From positions 310,001 to 374,000 of the forward strand of contig KV748269.1 of assembly GCA_001692895.1 (NCBI GenBank): a stretch of 64,000 nt of DNA, in the 5' to 3' direction. The stretch is from Cenococcum geophilum 1.58. Its lineage: Eukaryota > Ascomycota > Dothideomycetes > Gloniales > Gloniaceae. This document shows, piece after piece, positions 14,101 through 24,439 of the stretch. Positions within the stretch are counted from its first letter, which is position 1; every line of letters begins with the position of its first letter. The notes under the pieces are model-generated. The model was not told the origin of the DNA and did not search any database. It saw only the letters and a program-made list of their open reading frames with translations. The translations under genes were made by a program, and so were the position numbers.

Positions 14101-17100
14101 ATTATTATAATCATAGAGTACGCGCGTTATATACGCGGCGTATTTAAGGTAATAGCGCCACATCTTAAAGCATTACACTATAGCGAGTAGTTCTTTATTA
14201 TACGTATTATACTATACTTCTAAGCTAGTAAGCTTCTAACTATAATAAGTAATTAGGTGCCAGTGGAGTTAATTTCTTTACTTTAAAGGCTGCAGAAGTA
14301 TACCGCTATAGGTATAATTAAAAGCGTTAGTAATTACTATTAGGAGTAAATTAGGGTTAAAGTGGTAAAGTAAAGGAGCCTATATAAATGTAGCGTATAG
14401 CTTACGGAACGCATCTTACGCGTTATTAGGCTAGGACTAAGGTTAATACTATTTAGTAGGCCCTTTTAACTTACGCCTTTTCTTTTTCTCCCTATTTAAT
14501 GTTGGGGTGTAATATACCCATATAAGATATACGTATAGGGAGTATATAGTATCTAAGTAGTTTTAGATAAACTGCCTATAAAAGTTAGCAAAGCTAAAGA
14601 AGACCTAAATATCTCTATAGGACTTAGGCTTAGGCCATTCCTTAATAGCTTTTACGCGGTTAAGGTCCATTATAATACCCCTAGGGGTAATAATAAAGCC
14701 TAGGAACTTAATATTCTTAGTATAAAAGATATATTTTAATAGTTTAGCGTATAGGCCCTAAGCATAGAGCTATCGCAGTACCTACTTAACGTGCTTAACA
14801 TACTTATCCTTATTATTTAAGTAGATAAGAATATTATCTAGGTAAACTACGTAAATAGTATCTACTAGGGTTCTTAGAGCTTTATAAATATAGCTTTAAA
14901 AGGTTATAGGGGCGTTAGTAAGACTAAAGGGCATTATTAGGTACTTAAAGTAACTATAGCGTATTTTAAATACGGTCTTTTATTTGTCTCCCTTTTTAAT
15001 ATAAATCCTATAGTACGTATTATAAAGATTTAACTTTATAAATATCTTTATATAGCTAAGCCTATTAAAGAGTTCGCTAACTAGCGGTAGGGGATACCAA
15101 TTCTTAATTGTAATCTTATTTAGGCGTCTATAGTTAATATATAGCCGTATTATACTATCTACTTTCAGTATAAAGAGGATGGGCGCTCTAGTAGGCAACT
15201 TACTAGGCCTAATTTAGCCCTTTTTAAGAGCACTATCTAGGTACTCTTATAAAATCCATAACCCTTTTTATAAGAGGTTATAGAGGGGCATTTACGGTAG
15301 TGTTTTACCTTCTTCTAAGTCAATCGCATAGTTGTACTTAGAGTTCTACGGTAGTATACTTACTAGCTTATTAAAGAAGACATTAATTTCCTCCTTATAT
15401 ATATTTAGTAGGCTAGGGGCCACGGAGGTTAAAGTAACTATTACGTAGTAGTATGCTTCTAGGAGCTAGTAGAGAGAAGGGTACAGCCGATATACGTTTC
15501 GTAGGTATACTTATACTAAGAGTATATATAGCTCTACTATAGTATACTTAATAGTTTTAGGGTTTTAATCACCTCCCCCTTATATATAAGTAATCTGCGC
15601 CAGCACCGGAGGGTCTTTATAAGTACTTACTGCTAGTAACAGCAGGTCCTCTACTATATTTATAACTAGTATCTTTATATTTAGAGGGTCTGCATAGGTA
15701 CTCGCTGCTAGTAATAACAGGTCCTTTATTATATTTATAACCGGTATAAAAAAGGAGTCTTCTAGCTATAATAAATAGACTATTTTACCAGCCTTAATAT
15801 CTACTAGAAGAGCGTTAAGGGTAACTATCTAAAGGCGTCTAGGGTTTAAAGTACCCTAGATAAACTATTTAGAACAGAAGCTAATTAATAGATCTACTTC
15901 CACGAGCTAATCCTATCTAAGAACTATATTATAACTATTAAANAAGCCGCTCTAAAAGGTCTGCGGGCTAATAGTGCAAGGGGTACCCTAGGAGTCGCTA
16001 ATAGTAACCATTAGATTATAGGCATCCTAAATTATTATTTAGTTGCTATTAAGGAAACGTATAATACGTTTACGTAAATATAGCGCGTAAAGTATAGGTA
16101 GGTTAAACCTATAGACAACATCTTAATTAATAAGGTTAATTTAGCACTTATTATTGTATAAAGTATATAGGCAGACTTCGCCCTAGGGCGTATCTATCGC
16201 AACGTATACTATAATACGTTTCTTCTCTCCCTCTATATTAGGCCCTAGTTATAGTTAAAAGAGATACGCTACTAGGGCTTTAGGTTTTCCAAAGGCCGAG
16301 CTAACTTCTCTCTATTAGCCTACTTCCAGTATTCCTTATAGTGGCCGCCTACGGTACTTTAACTTACGTACGTAGTACTAGCATCTAGGGGGTCCCCTAA
16401 GCTATCCAGCTTTTAGGTAATCTCCCTAAAAGTTTACTTAAAGCGTTACTCTTTTTAGGTTCTGTTCCCTAAACCTAACTTTATAGAGCCTATACTACAA
16501 CCACGCTTTATACGCGATAATTTACTACTACTACTTACGCGATCTTCCGCAAGCTTTATAGTATTAAGTAATTACTCTATACAGCGGATTTCGTTAAAGA
16601 GGTCTTTAGCGGTTCTTACCTATTAGGCGAAGTTCTGGCGGAAGAGCTCTACTTATAGGTAGGCTAGAAGATATAAAAACCAAAAGTCTACCTATTATTT
16701 AGAATTAATAAAAGGGGTATAAGAGAAGAGGTCCTCTAAGCTACGTATATAGGCTAGAAAGACGTTAAACCTCTAGCTCTCCTTTATAATAGCTATATAG
16801 TATATTAAAGCGTTATTAAAGCGTCTTACTATAGGGTTCCTAATCTGGTCTTAGACCATAGTCTTAAACTCGTCCTATAGTAAAAAACCCTTATCTTTAG
16901 TGCCTAACCGGCAATAAACTAGTTAGGTAATTATCTTTTCTTTTATAAGACCTTTAATGGCCTAGTATATACATTGCTTATAGTTATAGTCAGCGTTATT
17001 AACCTTAAATTGGCTCTTAACTGCGGCAATCCACCAGTTGAAATACTGTTAAGTAGTACCGCTAATATTAGGTAGTAACTTCTTAACTAGGGCATTAAGA

Positions 17101-17520
17101 TTTAATCGGCGTATATATTCGCCACGTAACTTATACTCTTTACTAAAGAGGTAATAAAAGGGCTTTATTAAATTAATAATGCTCTATAAGTTAGCTATTT
17201 TCTTAGCTAGCTTATCTAGCTCCTTTATATTAGTGGTATTAGGTAGGACGCTAGTAACCTTACTAAGCTCCTATTAAGCCTAGGTATATAAGTTAAACTA
17301 GTTTTTAGCGTTTATAGATATCTAATCGTTTTAAGATTTAAAAAATGGCTTAGATACTACTAGTATACTTCTAGCGGTTTCGTCTATACTAAATCCTAAG
17401 GTATTTTATAGTTACATTACTAGCGTATTATCGTTAAGTATAGACGTTAGTTTTCTTTTTAGAGGTATTATAGAAAAATTAAACCAGCTATCCTCCTAAG
17501 GGGATTGGTAAGGATTTAAA

Positions 17521-17745
17521 TATAAGGTAAAGATGTAGATAGGGAGTCCAATAATAGAACAATAGGTGTATTATATAGACAGAGACGAATCCTTAAGGGA
17601 AAAGGAGGAGTTTGTGTATGAGGTAGGAAGGGTTTTCCTTATATATGTATAGAGCACGTGCCTCACAGGCGAGTCACCCCTAGGTTACCCCAGGGTCGCC
17701 CATACCTTACGGCTATATAACTATCTACTTATATTTTACCTAACA
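17521..17745 (-). repeat. 5' LTR of the full-span family C element
   Basis: 225 bases, minus-strand start TGTTAGGTAAAATA, with a TATA-like TCTATATAATACACC inside. It is followed on its right by CTAAA, the partner of CTAAG at the other end. Confidence 0.9.
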
Positions 17746-17750
17746 CTAAA

Positions 17751-19220
17751 TATAACGTCTATAACGTCACTAGAGTATTAATATCAACCTATTAGCGAAT
17801 TAAATTAAGCTTTATCACTCCTAATTTATATCTAAATTTCCTATTTTTAGTACAGTTTCTACCTTTATCTTACTTTCTATAGCTTTAACTATACCGCTAA
17901 ATCTAGGGGGGTATATAACCGACTACTAGTACTATGCTAAGATATAATACTATAGCCTAGAAGGCTCCAAGATAAAATTAGCCCTACCCTTATATATCTC
18001 GGATATAGTTAAAGATTAAGTTAGACCCTACTCTATAGGACTCTACTTTTATATATTTATATTACTTAATTTCCATAGATTTATAATTAAGTTGCTTATT
18101 TAATTCCCACACTGTAAAAGCTTATAGTTAAGGATACTTAGATAATCTAGTTGGTTAATTATACGCTAAATAATAAGAAACCAATAAGAATCTTTTACTT
18201 AGCTATAGTAAATAAAGCATTTCCCCTAATATCTCTATTACGCGCCAAAACCTATACTAAAGCTTACTATTTTATTACCTATATAAAATACACCGTATAT
18301 TACATTTTACGCATTAGCTAAGTAGTAGAGCTTCTTTATCCGCTTCCTCCTCTACTTCCTTATTTAATTTATAATCTATACATTATTTAACTCTAGCACC
18401 ACGTAGGGTTTATAAATTAACTACTTCCTCCCCCCTTTTAATTAACGATAATACTAAATCGGGTAATTAAGATTCCGTATTATAAGAGCCTCCTCTAGTA
18501 AATTAGAACTATAGCTATATCTTTCTTATTAATTAGGATAATTTCTACCTAATAATATATGGCAAGCTTACTAGTAAATATAGATACCAGGTTATTAATA
18601 AGCGGTTACTATTAAGTAAAGCTCCTATATTACTAATATAGAAGTATAGAATAGACCTTTTTTAGAATAGTTCTTTAGGTAAAAAGAGGCTCTAGCTATA
18701 TAAGCTTTACCATCTAGCTTAAAAACTAGGTGCTTTACTTATAATTAACAGCAATAATTATATTAATAGCTATTTAAAGTTAAAGCATAACCTTATTATT
18801 AACCCTAAAAGTTATAGTAGTAGAATATAACTACTAAGTATAGAAGCTTCTACTTCCGCTAGTAGTTATAAATACCAGCTATTCTAGGCAGCTGGCTATA
18901 TTTAAGCCTATATTAATTAGATAATTCTATAAGATATTACCTTCTATTAAGCTATAAGTCCTTATACGCGCGCTCTACTAACCTTTAACTATTCTTAGAT
19001 TTAGGACTATTTTATAAAGGCGCTAATATTACTAAGCAATTAAATTAAAACCGCATTTAAATAGTAACGCGTTAATATTAAAGACCTCCTCCTTACTATA
19101 CTTAGTAAAATTAATCTTACCTATAATATCTAGACATCTATAAATGGAATGTTACTGCTTAATATAGTGGCCTATTTTATTAATAAAGGTAGAAAGCTTT
19201 AATTAGTACTTTTAGGCCTT
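17751..19220 (-). repeat. Unassigned RIP-degraded repeat, possibly LTR-element interior
   Basis: No host gene. On the minus strand near 19120-19215 a conceptual reading gives a short zinc-knuckle-like string (TFINKIGHYIKQ), directly downstream of the inverted family B LTR. This may therefore be that family's internal region. The assignment is weak and the copy is a fossil. Confidence 0.35.
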
Positions 19221-19470
19221 CTATTATAGGAGGGTACAACCTCTCTAAGATAGGAAAATTACAGTACCGTTTATCTATTAGTTGGTCGGTTAGTTAGTTA
19301 TAATTAGTTAGTAAAATAGTTAGTAAGAAAGAAAGAAAGAAAAGAGTGTATTTTTAGTAACTAGTAAGGTTATAATATCTATAATAGAGAGAGGAAGAAA
19401 GGAAGCTGAAGGCTCTATAAATATAAGAAAATGCTAAGATAGTAGGCGACGTCCAATCTACACCACCACA
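19221..19470 (-). repeat. Inverse copy of the family B LTR
   Basis: Reverse complement begins TGTGGTGGTGTAGATTGG and ends GTTGTACCCTCCTATA, matching the ends of 6703-6982. It carries a GAAA-repeat run (19328-19342). No polypurine tract sits on its outer side, so it is either a 5' LTR or a solo copy. Confidence 0.55.
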
Positions 19471-19499
19471 CTATAACTGCAAGAATTATACTCTACTAA

Positions 19500-21510
19500 A
19501 AATATAGCAACGGCCCTAGCGTTAGTAATTTAAAAGTATTAATTTAATTATAAGCTTGGCTCCTTAATGGCCGATAACGCTAGTAATAATAATAAGCTCT
19601 ACAACTACCTTTTATAAAGCCTATTAGTGGCTAAAAAGGAACAGCTTTAGTGCGTTAGCCATACTATTAACCTTATTATTAAGGCTTTAATATATGGCAA
19701 AGGCGTAAGCAAGCTTAAACGCTTAATAATTAGCGCAAGCAAGCACGTTAAATTTAATCTTATGCGGTAGAGAGGCCCCGTAGGTAAGGTTTATAATATT
19801 ATTAAATATATTATATAATTAATAAGACGCTATAAAGACTTTACTAAGAACTAGGCTAAGGCCTATATTAAGGACGAGCTCTTTAATTAAGTAGAGCTTC
19901 TACTTATTAAGGACAGAGGCGTTTAGTGGAATTTAACCTACTTTATACTCTACCGTGCCTACCTTCTTTATAAAGCAATTAATAAATATCTACTAGCTTA
20001 GAGGAAGCCCGCTAATAATAGCTACAACCTATTATAGGACGCGCTTACTAATAAAGATTAATAGTAACGTACCCGACCACTATGTGGCGAATACCACCAT
20101 GTGGCGAACCTACAATATCGCGGCGGTGTTAAGGGAATTGGTTTGGCCCTGCTTGTAGGCCTGGAGAGCTAGAATTAATCTGCCCTCTCCGTGTAATGCT
20201 TCTTGTTGTTGTGGTGTGGCCATTTCAATAGTAGTTGCAGACGCGTCGTGTTTTTGGTGGTGTTCGCCACATGGTGGTGTTCGCCACTTGGTGGTCGGGT
20301 ACGTTAAGTAGAGCAGCTTATTAAGATTCTAAAGCCTTTTATATTAGCCACTAAGCGTATAAAAGGCGACGCTAATAGTTCTAGTATTAAAGGCTTATAT
20401 AGCCCTCTATAGGAGTTAATTACTAATATAAAGCTACTTTATTAAATTCTCTAGTAAACTTAGTAGAGCCTTAAAAACAAATACAATTCCTTTCTTAAAT
20501 TAGGCGTTAATATAGCTATTTAAAAGATTAATAAATATTTTAATAAAATAAAGGCCGAGAGCCCTTACTATTTTACTACAGTAATCCTTTATTTACCTCT
20601 TAAACGCGCCTACTTTCGCAATAAGTGGAAATGGTAGCCCCTATAATAGAAGTACGCTAAGCAGTATATAGAGACTTTATTTAATAACTATATTAATAAG
20701 CAAGTAGATAAGGAAGATAAGGAACTAGCTAAACCACAATATAGGAAAGTTCCTTATAAATCCAATAATAATTTAGCTGATAAATATATATAGTCCTTAG
20801 TTATAGATAAAAGCCTTACTTTCTTAAAGCGCAATTAAAAGCGTATTAAGCTCGCTAGTAAAGCTTAACCGCTACTATAATATAGGCCTTAAGCTTATTA
20901 AGATTCGCTCTAATAATAGTAATAAGCGGAGTAATGTTGTTTCTAATTCTCTTAACTAGTAACTTAAAATTAGTTAAATCCTTTATTTAATACTTACTAA
21001 GATTACCCTTAATCTATTCTCTATACTAGTAATAAGCTCTATATATAAATAAGCCTTTAGCTAAGCTAAAAGGATTATTACTAATAAGTATAATTAACTA
21101 TTAGCCAATATAATTAAAGCAGATTAATATTAAAAATAGTAGTTAATTAAAGGCCTTTTATTAAGCAGTTTAATTAACTATATTAACTCTAATAAAGGTT
21201 TAACTATACCTTAGTTAATAAGCTTAGATATTAATCTTATTAGCTATAAGCTAACTATAGAGGTAGAAAAGCTAGCTTAGTAAGATATATTTAATAGAGC
21301 TTTATATTTAATTAAATCTAATATAGAAATAGAGCCTCCGGAGCCCTTACTAATGCCTTCTTTCTAACCTTACCACTAATATTACTACTAAATGTTTTAC
21401 CTTTTTAACCCTCTATAGGTATACAGGACGAGTTTAGCTATATTTAAATACTATATTAGGTAAATTAGGGCTAGATTTAATTAGGCAACGTTAATATTTG
21501 TATATAGAGA
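19500..21510 (+). mobile_element. hAT-superfamily DNA transposon relic
   Basis: A plus-strand transposase remnant. Conceptual reading gives CVSHTINLIIKALIYGK at about 19660, RGPVGKVYNIIKYII at about 19770, WNLTYFILYRAYLLYKAI at about 19930, LIKILKPFILATKRIKG at about 20312 and YYFTTVILYLPLKRAYFRNKWKW at about 20570. This order matches the central and C-terminal part of fungal hAT transposases (CxxH-type region, the W(N)STY motif and the LKPF(Y)xATK motif). Numerous stops of the RIP type interrupt it. The BED zinc finger and N-terminal catalytic part are not recognised, so the left end is uncertain. It is interrupted by a small MITE at 20067-20304, and it lies just upstream of a host pseudogene. 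Confidence 0.8.
20067..20304. mobile_element. 238-base MITE, TA target duplication, 43-base inverted ends
   Basis: Terminal inverted repeats of 43 bases (40 identical) begin ACGTACCCGACCAC and contain the motif GTGGCGAA twice per arm. TA lies on each side (20065-20066 and 20305-20306), as in Tc1/mariner/pogo-type elements. It carries no coding region. Its CpA dinucleotides are intact, unlike the hAT relic around it, so it inserted after that element was RIPped. It is probably a non-autonomous derivative of a Fot1/pogo-like transposon, judged from TA and TIR form only. Confidence 0.9.
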
Positions 21511-21544
21511 AGTGCTGCCAAAAATCCGCAATGAAACACCATAA

Positions 21545-21716
21545 AGTCTATATCACTTTCCTAATTGGGACAGCTAGCTGACAGCGTGACAGTCAGCGTA
21601 CCCTACCTTGCAGTCAGTGGTCAGCGAGCGGTCCAATTGACGCAGTCAGTCAGCTATAAAAGCTGAAGCTCGCAGCTAGCTGACTGTTGGACACACTGTC
21701 TATACGCTCTTCTCTC
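21545..21716. other. Repeat-rich leader with TATA-like box
   Basis: GC-balanced DNA at the edge of the repeat nest with several CAGTCAGC-type motifs and two copies of CAGCTAGCTGAC (about 21572 and 21673). A CTATAAAAG box lies at about 21654. It stands where the first exon of the following pseudogene should be, so it may be the end of an inserted element or a rearranged promoter. Confidence 0.35.
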
Positions 21717-23034
21717 TGCCTCATCATCTCCTTCATTCGCAGAACAGAATACCAGGTCTTTGGACGAAGCCTTTCTGGATTTGAATTGGATGGCGACAAT
21801 TCGCGTAGTGGATGTGGATTACCTCATGGGTTGCGAAAGCAGATCGATGTCATAGAAAGGGGGCTGGGGAAGCTTGTGATAACAGAGACCGCGACCAGCG
21901 ACCAGCCTCCACGCGTGATTCTTGTTGGACACTCGGTAGGAGCGTACATCTTGCTAGAGATCCTTCGCTAACATCGGGAGAATCCAAAATACGACGCTGC
22001 GGATGGTATTAGGATTGTAGGCGGAATTTGTCTGTTTCCTACGGTTACGCACATAGCGAAGAGCAAAAACGGGAGGAAGTTTAGTGTAGGTCATACCCCC
22101 TCATTTTAATGTTTTATTAGCCGATAGAGGCCCACGGGAAATTGTAGTGCAAACTGCATTATAGATGATCGGTAGAACAAGAATTCATAACTGCACTATT
22201 GGAGGATCTTAACTGCTTTTCAGAATAGCCGTATCCTTCATCTCTATCTGCAGTTATAAAATAGTAACATGCTTAAATCATCCCCAGTCACCATTTTATT
22301 GGATGGTTGTCTGGGACTAGTCAAGAGAGTTTTCTCAACTGTGATATTAGATTAATTTGATTGACGATAATACTCAGTTACTTCTCCGTTTCCCCTCTTC
22401 AGCCGCAGTCCTCGCTTTCCTCGCACGATTTCTCACATCATGGATACCGAGTGGTCTATTGAAAGCTGTGCTCCGCGCATTCATGGGTTTCCCTACCGAC
22501 GCAGCTGTGACGACTACTGCTTTTATCAAAAACCGATGGGGGGTTGCACAAGCACTGTACAGTTTGACATGCTGCTGTAGAATAAAGTTGTTTTTAACCT
22601 CTCTTTAGACAGATGACCCGGGATGAAATGGTAGCGATTAGGAGCGATGTATGGGATACGGAAATATGGGGCGCAGCACATCAATCGCCGTCGCCCCACC
22701 CAAGGCCAAAGTTGCGTTTCCTCTTTAGCCAGAACGATCATTGGGTTGCAGACGAGACGAGGGATGATTTGATTCGTGCGAGGACTTTTGGAGATGATCA
22801 CGATGGGAGCGGTGGGAGCGGCATTCAGAGAACAGAGCACTGGAAGCCGAGAATGGAAGTTGGTGAAGAAGGTTGGCCACCTAGATTTTGTATCAGTAAG
22901 CTTATCTTCCTCTAATTTCAAAATTACGTTGGTAAGTAGGATGCTAACTTTATTCAGAGTAGTGTTCCAATTGCCGAGAGGGTTAAAATTTATGTTGAGG
23001 ATATTGTGAATAGCGACATGGATAGAAACTTATA
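21717..23034 (+). pseudogene. Lipid-droplet-associated hydrolase (LDAH)-like pseudogene
   Basis: Encodes remains of an alpha/beta hydrolase of the LDAH family, which acts at lipid droplets. Seen are FGRSLSGFELDGD, the nucleophile elbow GHSVGAY (serine intact, about 21931), GICLFPTVTHIAKS (about 22023-22064), FPSSAAVLAFLARF, MTRDEM and HWVADETRDD. Likely introns are 22086-22377 and 22557-22608, the latter giving a clean AL-QMTRDEM join. A TAA at 21969-21971 sits where an arginine-glutamine pair would be expected; CAA to TAA is a CpA to TpA change, the RIP signature. The N-terminal exon is missing and the last exon (VPIAERVKIYVEDIV) joins out of frame with any GT-AG intron I can place. It lies convergent with DCP1. 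I judge it a decayed gene, not a working one. Confidence 0.75.
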
Positions 23035-23262
23035 GACTTCTGGATCTCAATGTAGCGTTCAGAAGCTCATCCTAGTGATGACAAGAAGTTCTCTCACGTC
23101 TAAAAAGGCGGAGCCCAGAAGCATAAAAATATTCATATGCTGACTAGAATGCCTGGGTATCTTGATGCTTTATAAATACACGAAGAATATGTGCATGAAT
23201 ACCAGTTTGCATCCACGTCTTACTGTTACATATTAGATAGCACCTTAGAATCTGGTGCTTTA
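23035..23262. other. Short convergent intergenic region
   Basis: Separates the 3' ends of the LDAH-like pseudogene (plus) and DCP1 (minus). AT-leaning, with no repeat or RNA gene seen. Confidence 0.5.
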
Positions 23263-24168
23263 TCAACTAACCCGATACCCTTGTTTCGCCTTCCAGAAGA
23301 GTTGCCCAATAGCATCCGAATCGTCCCCACTTTGTGCATTCATTGGTTGGGGAGGTGGCTTTTGGGGATGCTTTGCAGGAGTGAATCGAGTCGTAGCTCT
23401 GAAGAAGTCTGTATCGAGCGTTGTTGTGAATTGTGCTGACTTTAATGATGAGCTGTGGTGATTGTGTAGACTCCAACCGGCATCTTGCGTCCTCTGCTGG
23501 CCGAACAATTCTCGTAGTGACAACTGCCGACCCATAGGCACGCTCTCCTCCTCAGCTTGGGCATCCTCAGCAATCTGCTGTGCGCCATTACTACTGTCTC
23601 TTAACTCCTGTTCCAATAGTTTCCTACTCATCTCGGCTTGTATCGCACAGTCCTGGATAATTTGTGCGTTGATCGTCCTGGTGTTCGCCGTTGAGGATGG
23701 GGGCGGTTCCGAGAAAATCCACAACCCATATATCTGCGGCGTTCCATCTTCTGCTCCGACTTGCAAAATCACATACTCCTCAGTGTTCTCAACATCATCC
23801 CCACTTAATAGTTCAGTTGTGAAGCTGTCCAGCCCGCGTCGATTGAGGATGGTCACAGCGTACCGATCGGCGCCGATACTACTCTGAGTAAGTTGGCAGA
23901 CAAAGAGTGTCCCTTCGATGCCACATTTTTCCCAAGCTTGAGCGGCAGGAGAAAAGAGGTAGACAACAGCATATGGTGCGATGGACAAAATGGATCTAAC
24001 GGATGGGTTGTGACGTTGGATAACGGAGAGATTGAGCTCAGTATTCGATCGTGGTGGAGGAGGAAGGATATCAAGGTTTGGCGCGTCAGTTTCATAGTCT
24101 GACGGTTGAGGTAGGGGTTGGGCCTGGTGTGCTCGTGCCTTGGCCTTCCGGGAAGCCATTATAGTCAT
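23263..24168 (-). CDS. DCP1: mRNA-decapping enzyme subunit 1 (Dcp1)
   Basis: A 301-residue protein in one exon. Dcp1 activates the Dcp2 catalytic subunit that removes the 5' cap of mRNA in cytoplasmic P-bodies. The EVH1 fold spans about residues 45-185: LNLSVIQRHNPSVRSIL, then APYAVVYLF, the tryptophan segment AWEKCGIEGTLFVCQL, a variable loop, and YGLWIFS. A low-complexity tail follows with SLRELFGQQR, which resembles the short regulatory motif found after EVH1 in fungal Dcp1, and a proline-rich end. The length fits filamentous-fungal Dcp1. A second in-frame ATG three codons in (24159, MASRKAKA) could be the true start. It is divergently transcribed from the 5-phosphatase gene, sharing a 271-base promoter interval. 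Confidence 0.88.
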   Translation of the reverse strand: MTIMASRKAKARAHQAQPLPQPSDYETDAPNLDILPPPPRSNTELNLSVIQRHNPSVRSILSIAPYAVVYLFSPAAQAWEKCGIEGTLFVCQLTQSSIGADRYAVTILNRRGLDSFTTELLSGDDVENTEEYVILQVGAEDGTPQIYGLWIFSEPPPSSTANTRTINAQIIQDCAIQAEMSRKLLEQELRDSSNGAQQIAEDAQAEEESVPMGRQLSLRELFGQQRTQDAGWSLHNHHSSSLKSAQFTTTLDTDFFRATTRFTPAKHPQKPPPQPMNAQSGDDSDAIGQLFWKAKQGYRVS

Positions 24169-24439
24169 ATATGGTGGTGGCGGCCGGGATTTGGGGAGGG
24201 GTTCTGGTGTTGATGTTTAGGTCAGCGCGGGCTGCTCAGCCCTGCGAAACGCCGAAGATCTTGAGAGTATGGTCTGTGCTGCATGTATCGTCATTCCAGC
24301 CAGCCGGCATTTCATTACCAGTTCCAAATTCGTCTCCAGTCCGTCATTTACGATAATGTCTGCCTATATTTCTTCTGTATAGTCTGATGCCGTCTCTGGC
24401 GCTTATGTTACCTTCTCAACTACAGTTCTTAATATCATC
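24169..24439. promoter_or_regulatory. Divergent promoter between DCP1 and the 5-phosphatase gene
   Basis: 271 bases between two start codons facing apart. GC-balanced, with no clear TATA box and no repeat. It must hold the promoters and 5' leaders of both genes; individual sites are not identified. Confidence 0.6.

Larger units (their letters stand above)
10964..17745 (-). mobile_element. Ty3/gypsy LTR retrotransposon, full-span fossil (family C)
   Basis: A 6782-base element in minus orientation bounded by two 225-base LTRs. Flanking 5-base direct repeats are CTAAG at 10959-10963 and CTAAA at 17746-17750, one transition apart. A polypurine tract (AAAGGGGGGGGGG on the minus strand, 11191-11203) precedes the 3' LTR. 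From the 5' end on the minus strand I recognise gag-like DNA (about 17400-16000), protease (about 15700), reverse transcriptase (14980-15200, reading YINYRRLNKITIKNWYPLP), RNase H (about 14100-14450), integrase (about 13000-13500) and a 3' tail. The LTRs differ at roughly 24 of 225 positions, nearly all transitions, so RIP rather than time dominates the divergence. It is broken many times over. One N lies at 15943. Confidence 0.9.

Noticed and set aside
17500-17745. Self-priming of the family C element, suggested by AATCCTTA next to the 5' LTR and TTAAGGATT in the LTR
   Set aside because: The LTR match lies upstream of the TATA-like box, in U3, so it would not be at the transcript 5' end. No tRNA-type primer site was recognised either.
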